Counted from the stretch's first letter, positions 16,241 to 25,123 are shown. The stretch: 64,000 bases of DNA from DATBSL01 sp964561785 (GCA_964561785.1 CAZLRF010000017.1:1-64000); one strand, 5' to 3'. Translations and numbers: made by a program. Notes: generated from the letters alone by a model not told the origin.

Positions 16241-16531
16241 GTGGCCTTCCCGTGTCCCGGTTGCGGGGCTACGGTGGCGGCGCGCCCCGACCGCATCGCG
16301 CTGCGCTGCCCCGCCTGCGGGGCGCTGCTGCGCGCCCGCGCCGTCGAGACGAGCGGCCCGGTCCCGGTCTTCGAGGTGGAGGTCGCGGGGCGGAGCGGAA
16401 CACGGCGCCGGGTCGAGGTCCCGTGGGACGAGACGGAGCGCCGCCGCCTCGTCCGCTGGCTGGCGATCTCGACGACGGTGACCCTGGCGCTCGTGCTCGT
16501 CCTCTACGCCCTCGCCCGCCTCGCGGACTAG
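16241..16531 (+). CDS. Small zinc-ribbon protein with a C-terminal membrane anchor
   Basis: A 96-residue protein. CPGC near residue 5 and CPAC near 23 form a zinc ribbon. A beta-rich middle and one C-terminal hydrophobic helix (about 70-92) follow, giving a tail-anchored topology. It starts at GTG, probably on a leaderless message. Its stop overlaps the stop of the convergent small basic gene by four bases (CTAG). Function unknown. Confidence 0.65.
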   Translation: MAFPCPGCGATVAARPDRIALRCPACGALLRARAVETSGPVPVFEVEVAGRSGTRRRVEVPWDETERRRLVRWLAISTTVTLALVLVLYALARLAD

Positions 16532-16641
16532 GCCTTCTTCCCCGCCTTCTTCGCGGCCGCGATCGCGGCCTTCTTGCGGGCCTTCTGGGCCTTCTCCTTG
16601 CGGTGGCGGCGGCGGCGGATCTCCTTGTGCCTCTCGATCAT
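16528..16641 (-). CDS. 37-residue lysine/arginine-rich microprotein
   Basis: The peptide has an arginine/lysine-rich half (HKEIRRRRHRKEK) and an alanine/lysine tail (KKAAIAAAKKAGKKA) resembling histone H1-type tails, so it probably binds nucleic acid or ribosomes. The ATG at 16641 overlaps the stop of the upstream gene as ATGA, which argues for translational coupling and for a real gene. I do not recognise a named family. It may alternatively be a small ribosome-associated protein. Confidence 0.55.
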   Translation of the reverse strand: MIERHKEIRRRRHRKEKAQKARKKAAIAAAKKAGKKA

Positions 16642-17645
16642 TCGCTTCTCTTCTCCTTCGTCGTGGTCAGGCCGGCGTCCGCCGGCTTGCGGCTCTCCGC
16701 GATCCGGGCCCGGATGATGCGCAGGTAGGCCCGGGGGATCTTCTGCATGTGGATCATGAGCTGCCCGAGGTCGCCCCTCGCCGCCCCCGCCGTGCCGCTG
16801 TCGCCCCAGACGAGGTTCACGACGCGGCCCCGCACCGCGACCGGGAACAGCGCCGCGGTGCTGCCCGGCTTCTTGCCGATCGCCTCGAGGAAGGCCCGGT
16901 CGGTCTCGTCCGGACCGGGGCGGCCCACGAACACGGTCCGGTTGCGCGTGACCCCCTGGAAGACGGAGGGCAGGTCGAGGGGGATCCGCAGCCCGGAGGC
17001 CCTCGCGCGGTCCATGCCCTCCCCCGCCCCGTCCCAGCCGATCACCCAGGGCTCGCGCACGATGAAGAAGACGACCCGGCGGAAGTAGCAGCGGGCGAGG
17101 GCGACGACCGCCGCCACCACCTCGTCGCGCGTCGCGGCGGCGTCGATGCGGGCGGCGGCGGCGGCGGGGTCGCGGGCCTCGGCCGGGGCGGGGAGGGCGC
17201 CGCGCGTGTCGGCGTAGCGCCAGCGCTCGTCGACCGAGTGGTGGTCGCGCAGCAGCTGGACCATGCGGAACTCGGGCACGACGAGCGGGCGCACGATGTA
17301 GCCGAGCGAGTAGCCGATCTGGGCGACCGCGGCGTGGTCGCCGGGGTCCACCATTCCGAGGAAGAGCGTCTTGCCCCGCACGCGCCACGGGAACACCTTG
17401 TAGCGCTGGGCCAGCTTGCGGGGAACGACGAGGGCCGCCTCCGCCTCCCTGGCCTTCGCGTCCGCGGCCGGCACGCCCTTCGCGCGCGCGAGCGCGTCCG
17501 CGAGGCGCTCCTCCGTGATGAAGCCGAGCTCGTGGAGGGCGGTGCCGAGCCGCCCCCCGTAGAGGACCTGGTGCTGGATCGCCTCCTGCAGCTGCCTGTC
17601 GGTGATGACCCCGCGGTCGCGCAGGATCCGTCCGAGTATCGCCAG
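16638..17645 (-). CDS. MshEN/T2SSE-N-domain protein, probable CTG start
   Basis: With CTG at 17645 the protein has 335 residues. It opens with a typical T2SSE N-terminal helical module: LGRILRDRGVITDRQLQEAI, then LGTALHELGFITEERLADAL. A second module with YKVFPWR and LFLGMVDPGDHAAV lies near 85-130. No ATPase domain follows. The C-terminal half is a different domain, rather GAF-like, with MIHMQKIPRAYLRI near the end. Such proteins act in type IV pilus or secretion control and may bind c-di-GMP through the MshEN motif, which fits the EAL gene next door. Between the upstream in-frame TAG and this CTG there is no ATG, GTG or TTG. GGAGGG lies five bases before the CTG. The first GTG (17474) would delete the first module. 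Confidence 0.75.
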   Translation of the reverse strand: MAILGRILRDRGVITDRQLQEAIQHQVLYGGRLGTALHELGFITEERLADALARAKGVPAADAKAREAEAALVVPRKLAQRYKVFPWRVRGKTLFLGMVDPGDHAAVAQIGYSLGYIVRPLVVPEFRMVQLLRDHHSVDERWRYADTRGALPAPAEARDPAAAAARIDAAATRDEVVAAVVALARCYFRRVVFFIVREPWVIGWDGAGEGMDRARASGLRIPLDLPSVFQGVTRNRTVFVGRPGPDETDRAFLEAIGKKPGSTAALFPVAVRGRVVNLVWGDSGTAGAARGDLGQLMIHMQKIPRAYLRIIRARIAESRKPADAGLTTTKEKRSE

Positions 17646-17668
17646 TTCGTCCCTCCGTGCGGGGCGCT

Positions 17669-17674
17669 ATTCTA
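17669..17674 (-). promoter_or_regulatory. -10 box for the MshEN-domain gene
   Basis: TAGAAT on the minus strand lies 23 bases before the CTG start. A -35 is not obvious. With this box, transcription would begin near 17662, giving a short leader that includes the GGAGGG ribosome site. Confidence 0.45.
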
Positions 17675-17681
17675 GCGTGCC

Positions 17682-17710
17682 TGGACCCTCCCGCGGGTCC
17701 GGGCTATCAT
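17682..17710 (+). promoter_or_regulatory. Promoter of the EAL gene
   Basis: TATCAT (17705-17710) is a good -10. TGGACC (17682-17687) at 17-base spacing is a moderate -35. The promoter is back to back with that of the MshEN-domain gene. Confidence 0.5.
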
Positions 17711-17725
17711 GCCCGCGCGAGGCCC

Positions 17726-18970
17726 ATGCCCGAGCCCATCGTCCCCTACCACGAGCGGCTGCCGGACATCGAGCGCGAGCTGACGGAGCGCGGCAGCCTC
17801 GGGCTCCTGGTCCTCGACGCGTCCGCGCTCGCCTCGATCGAGGACGCCTACGGCACGCCCGCCTACGAGGAGGTCCGCCACCGGGTCTTCAAGATCCTCG
17901 AGGAGTCGCGGGGCAAGGACTACCGCCAGGGCGACATCCTCTGCCTCGACCGCCCCCGGGGCCTGCGCTTCCTCGTGTTCCTCGACCGCAAGCGGCGCCG
18001 CAGCGTCGCCCTGTCGGTGGCCGACCTGCGAACCGCCCGGGGCCGCGTCGTGACCTCCCTCGTCCCGAACCTCTCGCGGGCCGCCTTCCCCTACATCAAG
18101 TCCACGAGGTCCACGCCCGGGCTCGACGTAGGACACGGCCTCGCCGTCCACAACCCCCTCCTCCACCCCGAGCGGGTGGTCGAGCGCGCGGTCGACGAGG
18201 CCCTCTCGCAGGCCGCCCACCTGCGGCGGGCGGACGAGCTGCTGGTCCTGGAGCGGCTCCAGGACGTGCTCCTGCGCGAGCGGGTCGTGACCGCGTACCA
18301 GCCCATCCTGCGAATGCAGGAGGGCACGATCATGGGCTTCGAGGCCCTCTCCCGCGGCCCGCGCGGCTCCGGGCTCGAGTCGGCCGACGCGCTCTTCGGC
18401 GCCGCCACCGAGAACAACCTCCTCGTGGAGCTCGACCGCCTGTGCCGCCGGAGGGCGCTGCTCTCCTCGGCCCGCGTCCCCTCGAACGCGAAGATCTTCG
18501 TGAACACCCTGCCCGCCACCATGCGGGATCCCCAGTTCCGGGGCAAGGCGCTCATCGACTTCCTCGACCGGGCCCAGGTCGCGCCCGACCGCATCGTCAT
18601 CGAGATCACCGAGCACCTCGTGATCGAGAACTACGCGATCTTCCGCGACACGATGGCGTACTTCACCGACCTCGGCATGTCGTTCGCCGTCGACGACGTG
18701 GGCGCCGGCTACTCCGGGCTCGAGTCGATCGCCAAGCTCAAGCCGAGCTACCTCAAGATCGACACCGCCCTCGTGCGCGACGTGCACGTGAGCCCGGTGA
18801 ACCGCTCGATGGTGAAGGCGCTCATCGCCCTCGGACACGGGATCGGGGCGAAGGTCATCGCGGAGGGGATCCACAACGAGGAGGAGACCCAGGTCCTGCG
18901 GGCGATGGGCGTCGACTTCGGCCAGGGCTACCACCTCGCCCGGCCCGACGCCGGCCAGGAGCCGGCCTAG
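17726..18970 (+). CDS. EAL-domain cyclic-di-GMP phosphodiesterase
   Basis: A 414-residue cytoplasmic enzyme that should cleave c-di-GMP to pGpG. The first 175 residues resemble a worn GGDEF-like domain without an active site. The EAL domain (about 180-410) keeps the key residues: EALSR near 210, VNTLP, EITEH near 293, DDVGAGYSGL near 327, LKID and VIAEGI near 373. It should therefore be active. It starts at ATG 17726, after a TATCAT promoter. Its TAG shares CTAG with the stop of the convergent FHA gene. The divergent neighbour has an MshEN-like module, a known type of c-di-GMP receptor, so the two may work together. Confidence 0.92.
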   Translation: MPEPIVPYHERLPDIERELTERGSLGLLVLDASALASIEDAYGTPAYEEVRHRVFKILEESRGKDYRQGDILCLDRPRGLRFLVFLDRKRRRSVALSVADLRTARGRVVTSLVPNLSRAAFPYIKSTRSTPGLDVGHGLAVHNPLLHPERVVERAVDEALSQAAHLRRADELLVLERLQDVLLRERVVTAYQPILRMQEGTIMGFEALSRGPRGSGLESADALFGAATENNLLVELDRLCRRRALLSSARVPSNAKIFVNTLPATMRDPQFRGKALIDFLDRAQVAPDRIVIEITEHLVIENYAIFRDTMAYFTDLGMSFAVDDVGAGYSGLESIAKLKPSYLKIDTALVRDVHVSPVNRSMVKALIALGHGIGAKVIAEGIHNEEETQVLRAMGVDFGQGYHLARPDAGQEPA

Positions 18971-19263
18971 GCCCCGGACCGGAAGACGCAGGCGGCGCGT
19001 CCGAAGCTCAGGCGGTCCCCGTCGGCGAGCTCGCACTCGCGCAGCACCCGCGAGCCGTTGACCCGGGTGAAGTTGGTGGAGCCGAGGTCGACGACCACCC
19101 ACGCCTCCCCTCGTCGCTCGATCCGGGCGTGCCGGCGCGAGACCAGCGGCTCGTCGATGCGGACCGCCGCGTCCTCGTCCCTCCCCACCTCGAGCGCGTC
19201 GCCCTCGAGGGGGAACTCCACCGGGGCGCCGTCGCCCCGCTCCCAGACGAGGCGCGCGCTCAC
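18967..19263 (-). CDS. Stand-alone FHA-domain protein
   Basis: A 98-residue protein that is almost entirely one FHA phosphothreonine-binding domain. GRDEDA, VSRRHARI near residue 41 and STNFTRVNG near 62 match the conserved loops. It starts at GTG overlapping the stop of the PEGA/PDZ gene (GTGA) and ends the long array that includes a Ser/Thr kinase and PP2C phosphatase. It probably reads out phosphorylation by that kinase. Confidence 0.85.
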   Translation of the reverse strand: MSARLVWERGDGAPVEFPLEGDALEVGRDEDAAVRIDEPLVSRRHARIERRGEAWVVVDLGSTNFTRVNGSRVLRECELADGDRLSFGRAACVFRSGA

Positions 19264-21485
19264 GGGCCCGCCCGCCGCGCGGCGAGGGGCGCCACCGCGG
19301 GCCCGTCGTTGTCGATCAGCGTCGCCTCCTTCGCCTCCGCCGCCGCCCGGTACGCCTCCGCCGCCTGGGGCCGGTAGCCGAGCTTCTCGAGGGCGAGGCC
19401 GAGATAGTGAAGGGCCGTGCCCCGCGACAGGCCGGGGCGCGTGGGCAGCTCGGCCTTGGCCCGCTGCAGCGAGTCGTGGGCGGCGGCGTAGTCGCCGAAG
19501 TGCATCGAGCACAGCGCGAGGTTGAGCCAGGCGTAGGCGGCGGCCTCGGTGCCGGGATATCCCTCGACGGTGGAGCGCAGGTCCATCATCGCCTTGTTGT
19601 AGACGATGCCGGGATCGAAGAGGGGGATCTCCCGCGGGCTCGCCCCGAGCACGAGCTGCACCTCGCGCGGCGAGGACCCCGCCGCCCCGCCCCGCACCTG
19701 CAGGGACATCGCGTCCCCCGGCTTGCGGGCGGCGACGGCGGCGAGGAGGTCGAGGGTCCGCCGGACCGCCCGGCCGTCCGCCCCGAGCACGACGTCGCCG
19801 GGGGCGAGCCCCGCCTGGACGGCGGGGCTGCCGGGGGCCACGCGCAGCACCGGGACGCCGTCGTGCAGGAGCGTGTCGACCGTGACGAGGCCGCTCCACG
19901 GCCGCTCGCTCGCGAAGCGGGCGTCGAGCCGGTCGAGGAGCGCCGTGTAGGCGGCCGTCTCGGCGAACTGCACGTCGAGCGCTTCGGCGGTCGTGTTCCC
20001 GGCCGCGAGGAGGTACAGCCGGGCGGTGCGCTGCAGCCGCTCGTCCGGGAGAACGGCGAGCAGGAAGCCCTGGACCTCGAGGGTGGAGGCGAGGCGGTCG
20101 GTGGCCTTGCGGACGAGGTCGCCGTCCGTGCCCGAGCCCGGCAGGAGCGAGCGCCGGGTGAGCTTGTCCTGCTCGAGCAGCCGGTCGACGGCCTCGCGAG
20201 GCGCGCTGATGAAGTTGAGCGACGCGAGCCGCGTCAGGTTCCGGCCGAGCTTCTCCTCGGCGTCCGCGAGGACGCGCTGGCCGGCCGCGCTCTCCGCCTC
20301 CACCCCGAGGAAGGCGAGGGTGGGCCGGATCGGGCAGTCGAGGCTGATCGCCTCGTCCTTCTGGAGGTCGAGGTCCTTGATGAACTTCCCCGCGGCGTGC
20401 TTGACCTCGACCCTCACCCGTCCCGAGCAGATCCCGTCGATCTGCGCCGGCGTCACCCCCCGCGCCTCCCCGTTGAGGAGGATCCGCCCCCCCGGGGGGT
20501 CGGAGGTGAGGCGGAGCGAGGCGAGCGAGTCCTCGAGGCGCACGGGCTCCGCCTCGTAGTCCTGCGGCTGGGAGGCGTCGAGGGTCCGGCGCACGGTCTC
20601 GTAGCACTTGCGTCGCATCTCGATCGCGTGGCTGCCGAGCGAGAGGTTCGCGACCTCGGTCCGAGCGGAGGCGCGGGCGGGATCGAGCCCCCGGGCGCGG
20701 GCCGCCTCGTGGTGCTCGGGGGCGAGGCTGCCGGACGTGGTCGCCGCGAGCTGCCCGTCCACCCAGATCTCGACCCCCGCGGGCTCGGTCACGAAGAACG
20801 CGCTCGCGAGGACGCGGGTGAGAGGGATCTCGAGGCTCTCCTGGGCGCGGGCGGCGATGCTCACCTGGCGCGTCTCGGCCTGGTAGCCGGGCCGGCGGAC
20901 CTCGACGGTGTACTCCCCGGCCAGCACCTCGACCGGGAAGAAGTCGGTCATCCCGAGCTCGGTGCGCGCGCCCCCCGCGCCGACGAGGACGACCTGCGCC
21001 CCCGCCGGCTTCGAGGAGACGGCGAGGTAGCCCACGAGGGAGCGCTTGACGCTGTTGAAGAGCTCGACGACCTTCGGCGAGGCCTTCTCCCGGGGGATCG
21101 TGTGGTCGGGCTTGAGCTGCACGAGCTGGCGGAAGTTCTCCGAGGCCTTCTCGGAGAGCCCGATGCCGAAGTACGCCCGGCCACGGTACTCGTAGGCCTC
21201 GACGAGGATGTCGCGGGCTCGCGGCGGCCTCGCCCGGGGGTCGAGGGCCTCGAGGCGGGCGATCGTCTCGTCGAAGCCCACGATCGAGCGGCTCTGCTGC
21301 GGCCCGTCGAACTCGGCGATGGCCCGGGAGAGGCTCTCCTGGGCCGACTGGACCTCGCGGAGCACGGCCTCGGGGACGTCCGGCGGGGCCTGCGCGGCGA
21401 GCTCCGCTCCCGCGGCGAAGAGGGACAGGAACGCCGCCGCGAGGGCGGCGCGGCCGGGGGGGCGGGGGGTCGCTTCGCGTCTCAC
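19260..21485 (-). CDS. Periplasmic PEGA-PDZ-TPR protein
   Basis: A 741-residue exported protein with a signal peptide (about 8-31, ending AAQA). An N-terminal helical TPR-like region (about 35-135) is followed by PEGA repeats: VSSKPAGAQVVL near 156, TEPAGVEIWVDG near 238 and SDPPGGRILLNG near 330. A central alpha/beta region follows. A PDZ domain near 525-605 carries APGSPAVQAGLAPGD, and two TPR-like units lie at the C-terminus. No protease triad is seen, so it is likely a scaffold that binds peptidoglycan or other surface polymers. The GTG start follows GGAGGAG. The FHA gene overlaps its end by four bases. Confidence 0.82.
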   Translation of the reverse strand: MRREATPRPPGRAALAAAFLSLFAAGAELAAQAPPDVPEAVLREVQSAQESLSRAIAEFDGPQQSRSIVGFDETIARLEALDPRARPPRARDILVEAYEYRGRAYFGIGLSEKASENFRQLVQLKPDHTIPREKASPKVVELFNSVKRSLVGYLAVSSKPAGAQVVLVGAGGARTELGMTDFFPVEVLAGEYTVEVRRPGYQAETRQVSIAARAQESLEIPLTRVLASAFFVTEPAGVEIWVDGQLAATTSGSLAPEHHEAARARGLDPARASARTEVANLSLGSHAIEMRRKCYETVRRTLDASQPQDYEAEPVRLEDSLASLRLTSDPPGGRILLNGEARGVTPAQIDGICSGRVRVEVKHAAGKFIKDLDLQKDEAISLDCPIRPTLAFLGVEAESAAGQRVLADAEEKLGRNLTRLASLNFISAPREAVDRLLEQDKLTRRSLLPGSGTDGDLVRKATDRLASTLEVQGFLLAVLPDERLQRTARLYLLAAGNTTAEALDVQFAETAAYTALLDRLDARFASERPWSGLVTVDTLLHDGVPVLRVAPGSPAVQAGLAPGDVVLGADGRAVRRTLDLLAAVAARKPGDAMSLQVRGGAAGSSPREVQLVLGASPREIPLFDPGIVYNKAMMDLRSTVEGYPGTEAAAYAWLNLALCSMHFGDYAAAHDSLQRAKAELPTRPGLSRGTALHYLGLALEKLGYRPQAAEAYRAAAEAKEATLIDNDGPAVAPLAARRAGP

Positions 21486-21497
21486 GCATCTCCTCCG

Positions 21498-22976
21498 CTA
21501 GCGGTAGCGGAGCACGCGCTCCGCTCGGTCATCGTAGACGAGCACGGCGCCGGTGGCGTCGAGGGCGACGGCGCGGGGCTTGCGCAGCTCGGGGCTCGCG
21601 ATCGTCGTGAGGGGCTGGCCCTTCGGGTCGAAGACGAGGACACCCGCCTCCTCGTCGGCCACGTAGAGGTTACGGAAGGCGTCGACGCCGACGTCCACGG
21701 GCCTGCGCAGGCCCGACGGCCCGAGCGTCCGTAGCAGGCGGCCCGTCTCGTCCCACACGCGCACCGTCTTCTCGCCGCGGTCGAGGGTGACGACCGCCCC
21801 CTCCCCGTCGAGGAGGATGCGGGTGACCCTGCGCTTGGCCGCGTCGCGGTCGGGGAAGCGGCCGAGATACTGGCCCTTGCCGTCGAAGCGCAGCACGGCC
21901 TCCCGGTCGCCGTCGGACACGAGGACCGTCCCCCCGGGGGTCAGGGCGGCGGCGAGGATGTCCTCGACCGGACGGGGCGCGCCTCCCGCCTTCTCGGGGG
22001 GGGTCGTGAACGCGCGCACGTCCTTGGTCCCCACCCGGACGGCCGCGCGCGCGGCGAGGACGATCTCGCCGGAGGGGGCGACGGCGAGCGAGCGCGGCTC
22101 CTCCGCGGCGAGGCTCGGCCCGGGCTTTCCCGATGCGTCGAACGGCACCGCGCTCCTGGACTTCGAGGAGGCGACCCACAGGGCCCCGTCCGGAGAGGCG
22201 GCGAGCGAGCGCACGTCCTTCAGGATGTCGCCCCCCGCGAGGGCGAGCGAGGGGTCGAGCGCAAAGGCGGGCTTCGCCCCGCCGAAGAGCCGGTAGAGCG
22301 CGGTCGTCCGCTCGAGCGCGGTCCTGGCCTCGGGGCTGTCCGGGAAGCGGTTGCGGACCTGCTGGAACTCCTCCATCGCGAGCCGGGGCTGGCCCTGCAG
22401 GGCGAGGGCCTGGCCGATCTCGAGCTGGGCGGCAGCCGCCGCGTCGGAGGCCGGGTACTCGAGCGAGACCCGGCGGTTGAGGTCGGCCGCCTCCGCGTAG
22501 CGCCCCGCCTTGCGGTGGGCGAGGGCCGAGGCCTGCAGCGCCCGCGGCACCCAGGGGCTCGCCGGGTACAGCGTCTCCACGCGGGCGAACTGCGCGAGCG
22601 CGTCGTCGATCTCGGCCGCGGTCGTCGCGCGGGAGAGGGTGAGCAGGCCGAGATGGTGGTAGGCCCCGGGAGCGGCGTCGCTCCTCGGGTACTGCTTGGC
22701 GACCTGCTCGAACGCGGCCCTCGCCTTCTCCGTGTCCCCTTCGACCTCGACCCGGTAGCGGCCGATCTCCAGGAGGGCCTGACCGACGGACTCGGTGGCG
22801 GAGAAGCTCGAGACGATGATGTTGAAGTTGTCGAGGGCCTGCTTGAGCTTGCCCTGCGCCCGGTACGCGCGGCCGTCCTCGAGAAGCCGGGCCGCCTGCT
22901 GGTCGGGGCTCTCCTGCGCGGCGACGGGAACGACGAGGGCGAGAAGGGCGAGAAGGGCGGGCGAAGCGGGGCGCAC
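21498..22976 (-). CDS. Secreted TPR-NHL-type beta-propeller protein
   Basis: A 492-residue protein with a signal peptide (about 1-20, ending PVAAQ). Residues 25-245 hold TPR-like repeats such as YRAQGKLKQALDNF. The C-terminal half is an NHL-like propeller with repeated units of the kind VLVSDGDREAVLRFDGKGQY and NLYVADEEAGVLVFD. The GTG at 22976 is placed five bases after AAAGGAG, which fixes the start and rejects the longer open frame. Three bases separate it from the kinase gene. It is probably a periplasmic binding or scaffold protein of the same system. Confidence 0.8.
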   Translation of the reverse strand: MRPASPALLALLALVVPVAAQESPDQQAARLLEDGRAYRAQGKLKQALDNFNIIVSSFSATESVGQALLEIGRYRVEVEGDTEKARAAFEQVAKQYPRSDAAPGAYHHLGLLTLSRATTAAEIDDALAQFARVETLYPASPWVPRALQASALAHRKAGRYAEAADLNRRVSLEYPASDAAAAAQLEIGQALALQGQPRLAMEEFQQVRNRFPDSPEARTALERTTALYRLFGGAKPAFALDPSLALAGGDILKDVRSLAASPDGALWVASSKSRSAVPFDASGKPGPSLAAEEPRSLAVAPSGEIVLAARAAVRVGTKDVRAFTTPPEKAGGAPRPVEDILAAALTPGGTVLVSDGDREAVLRFDGKGQYLGRFPDRDAAKRRVTRILLDGEGAVVTLDRGEKTVRVWDETGRLLRTLGPSGLRRPVDVGVDAFRNLYVADEEAGVLVFDPKGQPLTTIASPELRKPRAVALDATGAVLVYDDRAERVLRYR

Positions 22977-22978
22977 GG

Positions 22979-25123
22979 CTACTCCTTTCGGCCGACGACG
23001 AACGCCGGCGAGCCTGCCTTCACGTCGACGACCTGCTCGGAGCGGGCCCCGTCCGGCCAGCGGAACGAGACCGCGTGGCGGCCGGCCACCACGGGGCGGT
23101 CGAGAATCGGCGGGTAGTCCACGAACGCGCCGCCCACGAACACCTCGCAGTTGTCCGGGACCGCGCGCACGCTGAGCCGCCCGAGCGGGGGCGCGGCGAC
23201 GGTCGTCTCCCCGCCGGGCGGCACGTCCACCGTCAGCTCCGCGCGGAGGAAGACGGCGGGCGCGGCGAGGCTCAGCACCTGGTGGCCGCCGGGCACGGAG
23301 ACGCGGGGCTGCGTCTCGCCGCGCGCGAGGAGCTTCCCCTTCCACGAGACATCGATGGGGTACGAGGACGACACGATCACGACGCCCGCGGGGGCGAGCC
23401 TCTCGAGGACGAGGTCGATCGCTCCCCCGGCCTCTCCCGGCTCGACGCGCACCTCGCGGGGGGCGTAGCCGTGCTTCGAGACCGCGACGCGGTGGGCGGC
23501 GCCGGGATCGAGGACGAGGTCGAGCGGGGTCACCCCGGCCACGGGCTCGCCGTCCACCGCCACCACCGCCCCCGGCGGCGCCGTCCGGACGGGCACGACG
23601 CGCGAAGCGGTCTGCAGGGCGACGCTCACCGCCTCGCCCTCCGGCAGGGGCACGCGCACGCGGCGGGTCTCCTCGCGGTGACCCTCGCGCCTCAAGGTGA
23701 GGGTGATCTCGGGCGGGACCGGCGGCCTCAGCACGATCTCGCCGTTCGTCACCACGCCGGTGTCGCGGCCGTCGAGCCACACCGCGGCCCCCGTCGGCTG
23801 CGAGCGCACGCCGACGCGCACCTCGGCGGGCGCCGGGGCGCCCCCGCGGAGCAGCGCCACGCCCGCCGCGGCGGCCACGGCGGCGAGGAGGCCGGCCGCC
23901 CACAGCCAGGCCCGCCGGAAGGACGCTCCCGCGGCTTCGAGGGAATGGCTCCGGTCGTCTCCCGTCCCCACGGCCACGGTCGGGGCGAGCTCGGTCGGGG
24001 CCCCCGCCGCTTCGGCCGACCTCGTCGCGTCGTACCGGGTGAGGCCGGGACGGAACGTCGCCTCGAGCTCGGGGAAGCCGTCCGGCTCGGGCGCGGGACG
24101 GGCGGCCATCGGCTCCCGCAGCGCCCGGCGCAGGGCCCGCCGCGCGTCGAGGAGGCCCGGGTGCTCCGCCACGAGGGCCCGCAGGCGGGCGACCGTCTCC
24201 TCGCTCCCCCGCTCGCGGGCCAGGCGGCGCACCGCGGCGAGAGCCTCGAGGGCGGCCGCGGGCACGGGCGGCTCGGCCGAGCGCGCCTCCTCGAGCGCCC
24301 GGCCGAGGTCGGCGGCGAAGGAGGCGGCGTCGGGGTAGCGGGCGGCGGGGTCCTTGGCGAGCGCCCGGGCCACGATCCCCGCGAGCGTCGCCCCGAGGCT
24401 GCCGAGCGGGACGAGGTCGAGCGGCGGGGGATCCTCGTTGACGATCTTGTAGAGGACCTGCGTCGCCCCCTCGCCGCGGAACGGCCGCTCCCCCGCGAGC
24501 AGCTCGTAGAGGATGACGCCCGCGGAGAAGACGTCGCTGCGCCCGTCGAGCGGCCGGCCGCGGACCTGCTCCGGGCTCATGTAGTGGACGGTGCCCACCA
24601 TCATGCCCGTCTTGGTGAGGTGGGTCCCGCCGAGCTTGGCGATCCCGAAGTCCATGATCTTGGCGGTGCCGTCCTCGAGGAGACGCACGTTGCTCGGCTT
24701 GATGTCGCGGTGGACGATCCCGTGCTCGTGGGCGTAGGCGAGCCCGCGGCAGACCTGGGCCACGACGTCGAGCTTCTCCGCGAGAGGCATCGTCTCGCCG
24801 GAGCGGAGGAGAGCCTCGAGGTCGACCCCGGGGAGCAGCTCCATCGCGATGAAGGGAAGCCCGCGGTCCTCCCCGAGCTCGTACACGGTCACGATGTTCG
24901 GGTGCTGCAGCCGGGCCGCGGCGCGCGCCTCGACCTCGAACCGGCGGCGGCTGTCGGGGTCGAGCGCTCCCTCGGCGACCAGGGTCTTGACGGCCACCTC
25001 GCGGTCGAGCGCCTCGTCGAGGCCGCGGTAGACCATGCCCATGCCCCCGCGACCGATGCGGCCGGTGATCAGGTAGCGGCCGATCCGCGGCCGGGCCCGG
25101 GCCTCCTCCGCCTGGGACAGCAT
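22979..25123 (-). CDS. Transmembrane Ser/Thr protein kinase with PEGA domains
   Basis: A 714-residue eukaryote-like kinase. The kinase domain (about 15-275) has the glycine loop GRGGMG, VAVKTL (Lys about 45), HRDIKPSN near 138 and DFGIAKLG near 156, so it should be active. A low-complexity linker leads to one membrane helix near 405-420. The outer part has four PEGA-like repeats (about 430-710), for example SQPTGAAVWLDG and TAPPGAVVAVDG. PEGA domains are thought to bind cell-surface polymers, so the protein may sense envelope state. The PP2C phosphatase gene is directly upstream at a four-base gap, giving a kinase-phosphatase pair. Confidence 0.93.
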   Translation of the reverse strand: MLSQAEEARARPRIGRYLITGRIGRGGMGMVYRGLDEALDREVAVKTLVAEGALDPDSRRRFEVEARAAARLQHPNIVTVYELGEDRGLPFIAMELLPGVDLEALLRSGETMPLAEKLDVVAQVCRGLAYAHEHGIVHRDIKPSNVRLLEDGTAKIMDFGIAKLGGTHLTKTGMMVGTVHYMSPEQVRGRPLDGRSDVFSAGVILYELLAGERPFRGEGATQVLYKIVNEDPPPLDLVPLGSLGATLAGIVARALAKDPAARYPDAASFAADLGRALEEARSAEPPVPAAALEALAAVRRLARERGSEETVARLRALVAEHPGLLDARRALRRALREPMAARPAPEPDGFPELEATFRPGLTRYDATRSAEAAGAPTELAPTVAVGTGDDRSHSLEAAGASFRRAWLWAAGLLAAVAAAAGVALLRGGAPAPAEVRVGVRSQPTGAAVWLDGRDTGVVTNGEIVLRPPVPPEITLTLRREGHREETRRVRVPLPEGEAVSVALQTASRVVPVRTAPPGAVVAVDGEPVAGVTPLDLVLDPGAAHRVAVSKHGYAPREVRVEPGEAGGAIDLVLERLAPAGVVIVSSSYPIDVSWKGKLLARGETQPRVSVPGGHQVLSLAAPAVFLRAELTVDVPPGGETTVAAPPLGRLSVRAVPDNCEVFVGGAFVDYPPILDRPVVAGRHAVSFRWPDGARSEQVVDVKAGSPAFVVGRKE

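Noticed and set aside
19260..21485. HtrA-type protease because of the PDZ domain
   Set aside because: No trypsin-like His, Asp or Ser motif is present. The PDZ is placed between PEGA and TPR regions.
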